Shown piece after piece: positions 1 through 10,268 of a DNA stretch of 64,000 bases. Source of the stretch: Azolla caroliniana (taxonomy: Eukaryota > Polypodiophyta); the NCBI GenBank assembly GCA_043228905.1, contig JBHGNT010000003.1:12276001-12340000 (forward strand), read 5' to 3'. Every line of letters starts with the position of its first letter. Position 1 is the first letter of the stretch. The notes under the pieces are model-generated. The model made no database searches, was not told the origin of the DNA, and was given only the letters and a program-made list of their open reading frames with translations. The position numbers were made by a program, and so were the translations under genes.

Positions 1-11
1 GACTAACTAAA

Positions 12-734
12 ATGGCCAGATTTATTGCTACTAAAACCACGGTAACAACTCTTGAATTGGCTTACCAATTCGTTGACGAGTTATTTTGTTTTTATGGGTT
101 ACCAATGGATATCGTGTGTGATCGAGATCCAAAGTTTACTAGTGACTTTTGGACACAAGTCTTCAAGAAGTTAGAAACTACATTGAGCATGAGCTCCACG
201 GATCATCCTCAATCCGATGGACAGACAAAACAAGTAAATCAAATTATTGAGGACATGCTTCGAGCATACGTTGGTGCAAAACCAACAAAATAGGAACATT
301 ATCTCCCAATTTTGGAGTTTGCTTATAACAGCTCCAAGCATACATCGACGGGATATAGTCCTTTTATGTTGATGTATGGGTAGGTGCACTAAGTTCGCCC
401 CACAGTTTTGTGGACCTTTTACAGTCCTCAATTGCATTGGGTCATCAGCATATCGTCTTGCTCTTCTCGATGGTGTTGAAATTCATCTAGTTTTTCATGT
501 GAGTCTGGCGACAATACAGTTACAACTGAAACTTTGGTTACTTCTAAAGAATTATCATCTAAACCACATGTACCAGAAAGAATTCTCGATGTTAAAAAAA
601 AAAATTACGTACTAAAGAAATCCGAGAATTTAAAATAAAATGGATGGATAAATCAATAAAAGATGCCACATGGGAACGCGGAAATACTCTCAGAACTAAC
701 TTCCCTAACTTTCCATTGCAAGAGTGCAATGTTT
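12..734 (+). pseudogene. Chromovirus (Ty3/gypsy) integrase C-terminus and chromodomain, decayed
   Basis: This is the 3' end of a gypsy pol gene that enters from the left edge. The integrase core has the motif CDRDPKFTS, which holds the second catalytic Asp, and HPQSDGQT. The expected catalytic Glu after DGQT is Lys. A TAG near 291 and frameshifts follow, but FAYNSSKHTSTGYSPF, then the C-terminal GPFTVLN and AYRLAL blocks, are recognisable in shifted frames. From about 610 to 715 a chromodomain-like segment can be read (FKIKWMDKSIKDATWE), which in chromoviruses directs integration to heterochromatin. It runs into the polypurine tract. The copy is dead. Assignment to the chromovirus clade is by motif recognition, and the subclade is not resolved. 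Confidence 0.85.
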
Positions 735-735
735 T

Positions 736-751
736 AAAGAGGGGGGGGAGT
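736..751 (+). other. Polypurine tract of the chromovirus
   Basis: A purine run with eight or more consecutive G lies directly before an LTR that starts TGTTA. This is the usual plus-strand priming site for LTR retrotransposons and fixes the element as + oriented. Confidence 0.85.
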
Positions 752-752
752 A

Positions 753-1207
753 TGTTACGGGCATGACCATATAATATCCCGTGGTGAGAATTTACCGTAG
801 TATTCTAGCCACGTGGATAAGTGTGAGGGTTAAACAAGAGTGTAAAGAAGGGGAGGATTACTTTTAATCCTCGGGATTGAGACAACCCATTAGGCCAAGT
901 GTGAACTTGCCTGGGGGCCTTGGGTATCGCTATAAATAAGAGGCCTAGCTACCCTCATTTCATCGTCTTGTTAACTACGTCGAGACTTTGTCTTGTGGTG
1001 GGTCAACTCTTGTAGCGAGCGCGCCAACACCAAGTAGGACTCAACGCCATGACGATGGTATGGGACGCCGATCGAGGCTCGAGTCTGTCTCGATCCCTTT
1101 GCTCGGGGGTGGTTGGGTGGATCGACACCCTTCTTTCTCTCTCTCCTTTCTATCTAGATCTATCTTTTATCCTTATTTTATGCTTACATTAGTTCATGTC
1201 TCTAACA
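753..1207 (+). repeat. 3' LTR of the chromovirus
   Basis: The 455-bp LTR begins TGTTA and ends TAACA, a perfect 5-bp terminal inverted repeat, directly after the polypurine tract. A TATA box (CTATAAATAAG) sits at 930-940, and a CT-rich stretch follows near 1130-1170. The 5' partner lies outside the window, so the target duplication cannot be tested. Confidence 0.85.
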
Positions 1208-1558
1208 GTCAACTCTAACGCACATTGTACGACGAAGGTGGACGAAGTGCGGAGTGTCTTGACCAAGGAGACAGTCGGAATGAAGGTGGCACATGCACGA
1301 GACATGAAGGGTTAAGCTCAAGAAGAACACAAGGAGCCATGAGAACCGGTCTTGGCAATGCAAAGAGTGAACGAAGAATATGGTGGATTGGATGGCGACA
1401 ATGGTTCGGGTGGAAGGAATGGACGTGCTCAAAATGGAGAGAAAAAGTCAACATAGCAGGAGAAATAGAGGGTACTACGGATGAAGGGGAATAACAAGCA
1501 TCGGCAACTTCGGCACATACCGGACGATGTGCGGGTTCGGAGGGGGCGAGTGTCGTAG
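1208..1558. other. Unassigned sequence right of the chromovirus LTR
   Basis: This is purine-rich on the + strand, with short open frames of up to about 89 codons on both strands. None shows a recognisable motif. I see no repeat partner elsewhere in the window. It should be the flank into which the chromovirus inserted. Confidence 0.4.
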
Positions 1559-1559
1559 T

Positions 1560-1715
1560 GTATTTCGTACACTACGTGAAAAACGTATAAAGTACCCGAT
1601 TTAATAACCATGAACAAAACGAAGAAAATATGAGAATACACATTACATGCATATGGCAAGATTCAAACCTTGTACCTCCATGTTAATAATTTGAAGCCTT
1701 ACCATTACACTAACA
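1560..1715 (-). mobile_element. tRNA-like SINE candidate
   Basis: On the minus strand TAGTGTAATGG (1702-1712) fits the RNA polymerase III A box. About 33 bp downstream GGTTTGAATCT (1659-1669) fits the B box (GGTTCGANNCC) with two changes. This is the arrangement of a tRNA gene or tRNA-derived SINE head. An AT-rich tail follows to about 1560. A tRNA cloverleaf is not convincing, so a decayed SINE is more likely than a functional tRNA. No second copy is visible here. Confidence 0.4.
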
Positions 1716-1924
1716 CATCATCAAGATGAAAAAAGCTTTAGTTAGAAGAAAAACACATGATAAAAAAAGCTACACATGCACATCTAGCGTGTATGAACAC
1801 TATAGTTCATAAAAAATGCATGATCAGTTTTAGAAAAAGCATGTTAGAGAAAGTATAGTCTATTGATAGAAAAAACATGGAGTTGATAGTTAGAGAAAAA
1901 TCATGGATTGCTGAGACTCTCTCA
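1716..1924. other. AT-rich stretch, no gene
   Basis: This is low-complexity AT-rich DNA with several loose repeats of the type AGAAAAANCATG. It may be the U3 part of the copia LTR whose end lies at 2383, but no LTR start can be fixed. Confidence 0.35.
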
Positions 1925-2383
1925 TCACTATATAAGGATGGAGAGAGAAAATTATGGATGAAAAATCATTAGGGTTCAGAAATAATGATTAATAAAATAA
2001 ATTATACTCGTGGGATTCACGAGGTTTCTATATCCTTTTCATTCAATCTAAATTCATATTCTTATCTAGATATTGATTAATAAAATACATTATACTTCTG
2101 GGAATCACAAGTTTCAATCTCTCTTTCTTATAATCTATTTATATTCTTATTAGCCTTAAAACTCTCCTCCTTCTAGTCCAAAACCCTAGGGGTTCCCACC
2201 CAACTCACGCAACGATCGGCCGTCAACGTGGTTTTTTCCCAGTTCGGGTTTTTCCACGTTAAATCTTGTGTCTCTGTTTTTTTCATTTTCTATCCCTCGT
2301 TTCTATCTGTGCATTACCTTGCTCATTTTCTTTGCATCTAAATGAATACATGAAACCGATTGTGGCCAGTCACGATCCCGACA
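1925..2383 (+). repeat. Copia-type LTR, 3' part
   Basis: A TATA-like CTATATAAGG occurs near 1928. Further on are the blocks GTTTTTTCCCAGTTCGGG and TTTTTCCACGTTAAATC, which are shared in form with the R/U5 region of copia LTRs I-IV and VI in this window. The LTR appears to end GATCCCGACA at 2383, where gypsy gag begins abruptly. This suggests a + oriented copia or solo LTR inserted in that gag. The left end is not defined. Confidence 0.5.
1987..2155 (+). repeat. Diverged tandem repeat, two units of about 80-88 bp
   Basis: Two adjacent segments both begin GATTAATAAAAT. They share ATTATACT, a GGGATTCACGAG-like block, TTTC.AT.T and a closing TATTCTTAT. They lie inside the copia-type LTR and have diverged by substitutions and small indels. 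Confidence 0.6.
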
Positions 2384-2795
2384 TATCCTCCTCACTAAAT
2401 TCGACTAAATATCTCTGATCGAACTTCTCCTTGTCCGAACTACTGTCAGAAGTTAAATCGGGAAGTGCTCTAAGTTCCCCTTCAACATCTTGCTGGATTT
2501 GTTCAGCAACCTCCGAACTATCGAAAATACCACCTTCTACACGTCGGCTCTTCGATCTCATGCAAGGTTTTCTACTTTTTGCAGGCTGATCTTTATTCAG
2601 TCGACTAGATGACATCCACAGTTCCCCTTCAGCTTCTTGTTGGACTGGTTCAGTAACCTCCGAACTATCGAAAATACCACCTTCTGCATGTTGGCTCTCT
2701 GATCTTGTGCGAGGTCTTCTGCTTTCTACAAGCCGGTATGTATTCAGGCAACTAGACGATATCCAATCTCCTTGTTCTCCGCGTATAGCAGATGT
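2384..2795 (-). pseudogene. Gypsy gag N-terminus fragment (A/B/C-type) with internal duplication
   Basis: The minus-strand frame reads RRPRTRSESQ and LPDLTSDSSSDKEKFD, matching the start of gypsy A gag (KRPRTRSVTK, LPDLSDQLPSDEK). The start codon seems lost: at the position equivalent to the A-family ATG the sequence is ATT. A unit of 49 codons is tandemly duplicated (2619-2765 and 2472-2618), each copy beginning W(I/M)SSS and ending EGEL. The gene is cut at 2383/2384 by the copia LTR. Together with the primer site and LTR to the right it forms the 5' end of a minus-strand gypsy of the same broad group as A, B and C. Confidence 0.75.
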
Positions 2796-2812
2796 TTTAG
2801 GGCGTGCCAAAA
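2796..2812 (-). other. Primer-binding-site candidate of the gypsy fragment
   Basis: Minus-strand TTTTGGCACGCCC follows the LTR after 9 nt. It matches the primer site of gypsy A (TTTTGGCACGCCCGG) with the same spacing. The matching tRNA is not identified. Confidence 0.65.
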
Positions 2813-2821
2813 TAAGTTCCA

Positions 2822-3324
2822 TGATTACTTACTGCTATTCACTCTTGCTTAATTCTCGTTGTCTTATATCCGTCACTTCTAAATCAATCACTTAATCTAA
2901 TCACACACATAGATGTAATTGTGAAACCTAATCACTCTCAAACTTTTGATCGACTGTATAGAGAGACACACTCTCTCTCTCTAGTCATACAATTCAATAT
3001 GACGACACTCAAAACAACGAAATAAACATGAAACACATAGTACTCTAAACTAAAATTATATTAAATTCATACACTTATAGATAAATCCTTTTTACAATGC
3101 CTTGTACCCCTTTTTATAGGTGGTATAGAAGTTCTCCAAGAAACCACAAAATTGCCTTTTGGCAAGCAACCTAAACAGCAATTATATCTACCAAATATCT
3201 ACTTGGCATTTTACGACTATTACATTTTTTACTACTTATGATTTCACACTTGTCCTTTTCCAACCTCTAGCTCAGTTGACTACTCTTACGACTACTACTT
3301 TGGACTTCTATCCTAGGGTTGACA
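2822..3324 (-). repeat. 5' LTR of the gypsy fragment
   Basis: This 503-bp segment has TG/CA ends (minus strand TGTCAACC...AATCA). On the minus strand CCTATAAAAAGGGG near 3110-3122 is a TATA box followed by a segment like gypsy A (GGTACAAGGCATTGTAAAAAGG against GGCATTGTAAGAAAGG). A GA/CT-rich microsatellite is near 2960-2985. The end coordinates are inferred from the primer site and terminal dinucleotides. Confidence 0.65.
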
Positions 3325-3890
3325 TACCTTGGTAACACTTGTGTGCTCTTCTAAGTTCCAAAGCTCGACGAGTTGTGGTTAATGAAAGCCTTTGGCTCCA
3401 AACACTAGGCAATGAGCTCCTTTCCGGGCAAGTACTCTTCATCGTCAAGCAAAGCTCGAGTTTTCTCCACCCCTCCTTACTCCCTAGTTTGAGACCGCCA
3501 TGGTCCCGCTCGAGTAACACACTCACGTGAAAATTCACGACAACATTCTTGATATCCATTTTATTGAGATGCCACCCCTTTGCCACCGCGATGGCTAGCA
3601 CCACATGCACCGTATTCGTCTTCACTACTGGCATCTTCGCTATCGCAGGAAGATCTCATCATAGTTGATGCCATGTGTTTGTGCATAGCCCTTGACATTG
3701 TCATTGGCGTTGTATTTCACCTTGAATACCCATCTGCATTCGATTGGCTTGACTCCTTTTTAGGGGTCAACCAGGTCCCAAGTCTCATTTTTGGCCAATG
3801 CTTTCATTTCTTCCTCCATTACCGATTTCCACTTGGCAACGTGTGATGCCTCCACGTAGCTTTCTGGCTCACAGACTTTAGCCGAAGCCA
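3325..3890 (-). pseudogene. Copia RT fragment, decayed
   Basis: The minus strand reads pieces of the copia pre-RT and RT region: AKWKSVMEEEMKAL, a CRWVFKVKYN-like stretch, MDIKNVVVNFHV (family form MDVKNAFLHG). Several frameshifts separate them. It differs from copia I-VI, so it is a separate older family. The gypsy LTR abuts it at 3324/3325. No catalytic YVDD is present. Confidence 0.7.
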
Positions 3891-4002
3891 GTCGAAGGAG
3901 AAGACAAATCCGAGACAACTAACTCGGATAAAGGTTATGATTTGGATGAGCCAAATAAGGAGGACATCGAACGAGTGAGAAGACAAGCTAAAAAGAATAG
4001 CG

Positions 4003-4331
4003 TGCAGAAGTTTACAAATAGACATAGTCACTCCACAAGACAGATAGGTATACACATAGAATGTAAGGAGAGAGAGGCAAAGAGACACAAAGAGTAGACA
4101 ACAAAAAATATATTTTTAAATAATAACACTTTGGACAACAAAATGTGCTTAGTGAGCACTCTTTATACAAGTCCTGAAAAGGACTCATAGAAGTACTGAC
4201 ACGTACTTCAATGCTCATAAATGAGCTACTAACACCAATTCCTAAAATATTCCTATTACTAAGCATAGGAATATAGGCCCTAAGTGTGCTAAGTGTGATC
4301 TTTGTATTGGTCCATTGATTTTGTGTTAACA
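4003..4331 (-). repeat. Diverged LTR related to copia X/V
   Basis: The minus strand starts TGTTAACAC and ends CTTCTGCA. It shares with the X and V LTRs a core of ATATTCCTAT..TAGTAATAGGAAT and the perfect palindrome GCTCATAAATGAGC. A TATA-like TATAAAGAGTGC is on the minus strand near 4166. No internal region adjoins it, so it may be a solo LTR. The 112 bp to its left (3891-4002) hold nothing recognisable. Confidence 0.5.
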
Positions 4332-5500
4332 ATCGACTCTTTGCCTTCTGTGTTCGGGAAGGTGTTGTTTCTTTCCTCTCTATTCTACCCTTATCGACTT
4401 GCGTCTGTGATCCCGTGTGCTCATCTTTCAGAACCGTTGACAGGGTCATATCGGATATGGTTCTACGAGCCCATCTGTCACTCATTCTTAAGCACCTTGG
4501 TCGAGACCCCGGTGGTCCTGCCCGAGCCAAGCCGCAAGTTGTAGATTTCCACGACATCTTTGGTGAACCCGACGTGAAAAGGGTGATAGGGAAGTTAAGA
4601 ATGAGGGGAAGTGAGTCCGTAGAACCATGGTGGCAGCCGCTGAACTCCTTGTAAATGCTTCAAAGAGCTTTGCAAGCCTCGACAGGTCCATCGAAACGAT
4701 AGTCAGCACAATGGGTTGATTTAATGGGAGAGATATTACAAATTACCTGGAGGCCTATGAGGTAAAAAAGTTAATGTGGGATATTCTAGAAGATAGGCGG
4801 TTGCCATCCACGTTGAGGTGCTCGAGATACAAGTTAACTTCCATAATTGGTTAGAGTTTGCGGAGCGACTCGAAAGGTATGGCTTTGATGACGTGCTCCA
4901 ATTGTCGAAGAAGGTTTTCATGGAGTGGGTCGAGCTCCCTGGGAAAGGAAGGAATACGATGGCACTTCTCCAAGAATTCAACAAGAGATTTGCACGACTC
5001 TCGGCACTAGACCGGTCCGTGCTTAATACGAGCAAGGGCCTACTATTCATCAAGTCAGTCAACTCATAGGATTGTGTGAAGGTGGGTGTTGTCTTGAAGA
5101 CGGATGATGGCTTCATGACCGACTGGACGATGGTCAAGAGGGTATGTAGTGATTTTGATAAACTGCGAGAATGGAATGACGAGGGGTCCTTATCAACCGG
5201 ACCAACCACGAAAGGAGGAGTAACGGGGGAGGTGCCGACTCGATCACGCTAGACGAGAAGGTAAGTCAAGTCGGGCCCAGTTCCAACCAATCTGGTTGAC
5301 GAGTCGTCATAAGGAACAACACTAGAGGAGCTCACAAAGATGGTGCATAACCTCCAACTTGCTCAGGCTCGGAGGGATGGTGGGGTTCAATCACGTGACT
5401 GACACCTGCCTGATGGCCTTAGGTGGATGTGGTGTGACAATGTCGACCACATTCAAAGCGACTATGCTGACTTCGCCAAGCCGCTATGTGAAAGAATACA
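4332..5500 (+). pseudogene. Decayed gag gene of a further retroelement (family Z)
   Basis: Homology runs in several + frames. The best block is 4818-5210, with KVFMEWVELPGKGRNT, LLQEFNKRFARLSALDRSVL, LLFIKSVNS and VGVVLKTDDGF. I recall this block from gag-like proteins of plant retroelements. Near 5420-5470 a zinc-knuckle relic reads WMWCDNVDHIQSDYADF, with the first and last Cys of CX2CX4HX4C lost. Stops and frameshifts are frequent. The gene is truncated at 5500 by the LTR of copia X. The first 110 bp may be 5' leader. Family assignment is from memory. Confidence 0.6.
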
Positions 5501-5708
5501 TGTGCGGAAGCATGTCTGATAGACACAATCGGTTTAGGAAACTCTACAGTTAGGTAAACATAGATAATGGATACACAATGAGAGAGTGCACTTTATATAC
5601 AGGCCCTTGACGAGTGGGCGACAAAAGTACCATCAATACTTGAATTTCCATATATGAGCCTGACACTTTTCTGCCTACATTATTCCTATTTACTATAATT
5701 GGAATACA
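5501..5708 (-). repeat. LTR of copia X, left part
   Basis: This is the distal half of a minus-strand LTR ending TTCCGCACA on that strand. It has a TATA box (TGTATATAAAGTGC, minus strand, 5589-5604). Copia I interrupts it, and the rest resumes after the right ATACA duplication. The two halves together give about 313 bp with TG/CA ends. Confidence 0.65.
5704..5708. repeat. Left target-site duplication of copia I (ATACA)
   Basis: It is identical to the 5 bp at 10807-10811 on the other side of copia I. Confidence 0.85.
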
Positions 5709-6233
5709 TATTGCGCTCGTGACTGGCCACAACTGGTTACCGTTCGTATATTTGTGTGCAAGAAATAATGCTCAAACAGAAAACCGAAGAACAGAATAGC
5801 TAAAAAACAAAGAAAACACGGATTTTACCGTGGAAACCCGAACTGGGAAAAACTACATGGAGTCCACTTGCTCCGAAAACAGATCACTATGATGATGAGG
5901 GGGTACAACAAGAAACTCAGAGAAAACGACCTCGAGTTCTTCTTCGTCAACAGACGGCTATAGAGTTGCACTTACTCACACTCTCCCTCTCTCACACATT
6001 CTCTCAGTTACGGAGACCACTACCCCATACTAACTATCTCACGATAAATGATACATATAATGATTGCTCTAGATGCTTATATACTAGTACAACTTTCGGT
6101 TATTTACAAGTATAGCCCAGAGAGGCTTATTTCAACTATTTACATATATAGTCTCCCGAGTTGGCTGTCTACACGAGTTCCTCATCAACTCTGCTCTTCT
6201 CTCTTCCCATCTGGAGGGACCTGTTTCCCAACA
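5709..6233 (-). repeat. 3' LTR of copia I
   Basis: It matches 10269-10806 throughout, including the blocks ACCGTGGAAACCCGAACTGG and CTCGAGTTCTTCTTCGT, with many substitutions and small indels. It is clearly more diverged than the LTR pairs of copia II and gypsy A and B. Confidence 0.9.
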
Positions 6234-6242
6234 AACTCCCCC
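6234..6242 (-). other. Polypurine tract of copia I
   Basis: Minus-strand CAGGGGGAGTT abuts the 3' LTR. The same AGGGGGAGTT is used by copia II and VI. Confidence 0.8.
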
Positions 6243-9200
6243 TGCAGTCCGGCATGGGTACTTCACCTGTCCGACCTTCTATCGGCATGTGTTCAGCTTT
6301 TCGGCTAACAACACCTTCATTAGTATGTCCGATCCATTCTCGGTAATGTGAACCTTAGTCAGAGCAAAATCCTTCCCTTCTACTAGCTCTCGGAGCCAAT
6401 GGTATCTTCTCTGAATGTGTTTGGTCCTCGAGCGGTAGGCGACATTTTTCACAAGTGTGATGGCACTCTGATTATCATAGTAGAGTTGGAATTCTTCCTG
6501 TCAAATTCCCAATTCACTAATAAACTCCTTCATCCATATGATTTCCTTGCCGGCTTCCGCTGCGGCCATATACTCGGCTTCCGTGGTTGACAGAGCTATG
6601 GGCTTCTGCACCCTCGATTGCCACGAGATAGTTCCCCCGACATGAGTCATTACGTATCCAGATGTGGATCGGCTGATATCTTCATTAGTCGACATGTCTG
6701 AATCTGTGTAACCTTCTAGGAAAGCTAATTAGCTACTAGGAAAGCTAATTAGCTACCATGATAGCTAATTAGCTACTAGGACATGTAGGGTTACTTGAGC
6801 TGAAACAAAGACACATATTCAAGGTGCCTCTCAAGTACCAAAGTATCCACTTCACAGCAGCCCAATGCTCTCTACCGGGATTGCTCATATATCGGCTAAC
6901 AACTCTGATTGCGTATCCTATGTCCGGCCTGGTACAAACCATTGCATACATCACGCTTCTAACTGCCGTAGCATAAGGAACCTTTTCCATCTCGGCCTTT
7001 TCTTTTCTCTATTTTGGACATTGGTCTTTACTCAGCTTGCAATTCGTAGGCAGTGTTGAGCCGACTAGTTTCGTGCTCTCCTTGCAAAATCTCTGGAGCA
7101 CCTTTGTCACATACTTTTCTTGTGACAGCCACAATAATTTCTTTGTTTGATCCCGGACAATGTGCATCGCCAGGATTTGCTTTGCCCGACCCATATCCTT
7201 CATCGAGAATGACCTACTCAAGTCTTTCTTCACCACTCAGATCTTCATATAGTCTCGTCTGACAATCAACATGTCGTCCACATACAACAAGAGGATGAGA
7301 AAATCCACTACGTCAAACTTCTTCACAAATATGTAGTGATCAGCCTTGCGTTTTTTGGTACCCATTGTCGGTCATGAAGGAGTCGAACATCCAGTACCAT
7401 TCCCGGGGATCTTGCTTTAATCGGTATACGCTCTTCTTCAACTGGCATACTAGGTGCTCCTTCTTCATGTAGGAACGTCGTCTTGACGTCTAGTTGCTCT
7501 ACCTCGGGGTCCATGCTTGCCGCTATGCTCAACACCGTCTGGATGGATGTCATCTTCACTACCAGGGCAAATATGTCATCGATATCCACTCCTTTCTTCT
7601 GTTGGTAGCCCTTCACCGCAATGCAGGCCTTATACCTTGGTGGATTTCCGGAGTTCCCCGGTTTCAACTTGTACACCCACTTGTTCTGGAGTGCCCTCTT
7701 TCCTTTCTGCAACTCCGTGAGCTCATTGTGTATGGTTCTCATGTAGGGAATCCATCTCATCCAAGACGACACTCTACCACTTGTGGTTGTGGGTGTCTTT
7801 ATTTGCTTCTTTGAAACTTTCTGGCTCCCCCTCATCGGTCAGTAACACATGCTCTGCATCCAGAAATCTCAAGGGGGCTCTTCTCTTTCTAAGAGGATAT
7901 CTTCTTCCTTCGCTCTTGACTACCGATTCCTACGTTTTTTCTTCATTGGAATCCGATTCGGAGCCTTGTCCGCTACCGGTGTCTTGATCTTCTTCTTCGA
8001 TTGGTTCTGTCTCTGGACCGACTCCAGCCGGTTCTTCGAGTGTTATCTGGCTTCCGGCCACATGGGTCCCGTCGGTTGATCCGGAGTATGCTATCTTCTT
8101 CTTCGATTCCCAATCGGCAATACTCTTGTCTTCCATGAAGACTATGTCTCGACTTTGGAACACCATCTTGTCGACCAAACCCACACTTGGTAACCAAACT
8201 CATCATCACTATATCCAAGGAATATGCATAGTCGGGACTTCGGATCTAGTTTCTTTCTCTTGTCCTTTGCTACATGTATGTAGGTGAGACAACCGAACAC
8301 CTTCAGATGCCGGTAAGACACATCTTTACCGGTCCATACCTGTTGCGGTGAGTCTCCTTCCAAGGGTGCTGAGGGTGATCTGTTTATCATATAGGTCGCT
8401 GTCATCAGCACCTCAGCCTAGAACTTCTTGGGTAACTTTGCATGTGCTAGCATACTCCGGACTCTCTCCATTGCAGTCCGGTTCATCCTCTCAGCCAATC
8501 CATTTCGCTCTGGTGTCTTCGGCACAGTAAAATTCGAGCCGATCCCCTTCGATCGGCAGTACTCCTCGAACTGCCCCTGGTATTCTCCTCCGTTGTTCGT
8601 TCGAACCACCTTGAGCTTCTGGCCAATTTCCCTTTCCACTCTCGCGTGGAAGTCCTTGAAGACGGACAATACCTGATCCTTCATCTTCATCGGTGAGACC
8701 CATAGTTTCCGACTGTGGTCGTCTATGAACGTTACGAAGTACTGCGATCCTGGATGTGACTTCCTGTTCACTTGGCATGCATCAGTATGCACAAGTTCTA
8801 GCGGTGCATTCTGTCTCGACAATGTTCTTGTCTGGAAAGAGGTTCGGTATTGCTTGCTAGCCAAGCAATCAGTGCACTTCTCAATATTCACGTCTTTCGC
8901 CTTCGGAATGAAGTTGTCCTCGGCAAGCTTCTGCATCCCCTTCTGGCTCATATGGCACAACATCTTGTGCCACAGTTCTCCGACATTTTCTTCCCCCTGG
9001 CATAATCGAGCATGCATAACATTGAGTGTGTTGGTTTTCCGTGCCCGAGGCACGATTAGGCACCCCTTGCAGAACTTCATGACACTGTTCCAGATGCTAC
9101 CCAGGTAGCCTTCATCATCCAACCGACTGGCTGATATTAGGTTCAATCAAACCTCTGGAACATGTCGAAGATCTCTCAACACAAGTCTACAACCAGTTGA

Positions 9201-10253
9201 CGTCACCAAACACACGTTTCCAATGCCAACGATTTGGCATGCTACTTCATTTCCCATCTTTACAGATCCGAGATTTCCGGTTCTATAAGATGACAAGCAT
9301 TTACGGTCGGGAGTTAGGTGAAACAATGCACCTGAATCGACCACCCATGTTGATTCATCATCGACAAGGTTTGCTTCATTTTGCTCACTAATGAACGACA
9401 ACTCATCTTCACTTGTCGAGATCGCGGTGTTCTTGCTTTCCGAAATCCTTTTCGGCTGCATACCTTCAGCTCAACTGTTTTCCTTTCAGAAATGTCGGCA
9501 ATTCTTCTAGAAATGCCCTGGCTTCCCACAATAGAAGCATGTGGGAATTCTGACAAAACAACTCCCTCTCGACTTTGACGTGGTCCCCGACTTATCTCGG
9601 TTCTGGGGACTTCAATTTCGGCCCCTTCCCCGAATCGTGTCACCTTTCGTGACTAAGGCCTTTTGGTTGGTATTGGACTCTCGGTCCTTCCAGCGAGCTT
9701 CTTCATTCAGCAAGCTCGAATTCACCTGCTCTAGGGATAGGTATTTCCCTTCCGGTTTCGCATTGCCCAATGTGACATCTAGCATTTCCCAACTATCCAG
9801 AAGGGATCCCAACAACAACAGTGCTAATACCTCATCGGCTAGAGGCACTTCTAGAGAGGTGGTTTGGTTCATTAGTCCTTGGAAGACATTGATGTGCCCC
9901 ACCATGTTGGAGCCATCCTCATATCATAGTCTCATGATTTTCCGAAATACTAAAACTTTGTTCATGGCGTTCTTGTTTTCGAACATCATGCCAATCTTCT
10001 TCTAGAGGACGTCGGCTTTTGTTTCTTCACCAAAATTGTTGTATAGACTCATGTCTATAAAACACCTTATATATGCGGCCTCCTTCAGATGCAACACTTC
10101 CCAATTCGCTGAATCGATCTTGTCTAGTCTTTTATCTCCAAACTACACCGACAGCCAAAGATCTTTGCACACAAGCATGTCTCTCATCTTTGACTTCCAC
10201 ATTGAGTAGTTGGAGTCGGTTAGCTTAAACATGCCGCCGAACGAGTCTTCCAT
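6243..10253 (-). pseudogene. Copia I gag-pol polyprotein, frameshifted
   Basis: The polyprotein starts at ATG 10253 with MEDSFGGMFKLTDSNYSMW, the same gag start as copia III and VI. Recognisable parts in order: gag to about 9610; zinc-knuckle region; protease VVDSGALFHL near 9360; integrase 9146-8140 with HKMLCHMSQKGM, YFVTFIDDHSRK, VRTNNGGEY (the motif Asp is Asn) and ERNGLAERMNRT; RT 7835-7260; RNase H 6990-6500 with STSGYVMTHVGG and ALSTTEAEYM. At least six frame changes or stops separate them. RT is missing the stretch around FLHGDLEEEIYM. It cannot make a functional enzyme. Confidence 0.88.
6715..6780. repeat. Three tandem copies of a 20-22 bp palindromic unit
   Basis: The unit is AGCTAATTAGCTA plus a short spacer (CTAGGAA or CCATGAT). 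It lies in the RNase H region of copia I, where no other copia copy here has it, so it is a local expansion. Confidence 0.8.
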
Positions 10254-10255
10254 TT

Positions 10256-10267
10256 CTCTGATACCAC
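10256..10267 (-). other. Primer-binding site of copia I
   Basis: Minus-strand TGGTATCAGAGA lies 1-2 nt inside the 5' LTR. It is complementary to the 3' end of initiator Met-tRNA with a mismatch at the last base. Confidence 0.85.
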
Positions 10268-10268
10268 T

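Noticed and set aside
1225-1494. 89-codon + frame right of the chromovirus LTR as a small gene
   Set aside because: No motif, no homologue in the window, and the overlapping frames on the other strand are equally long.
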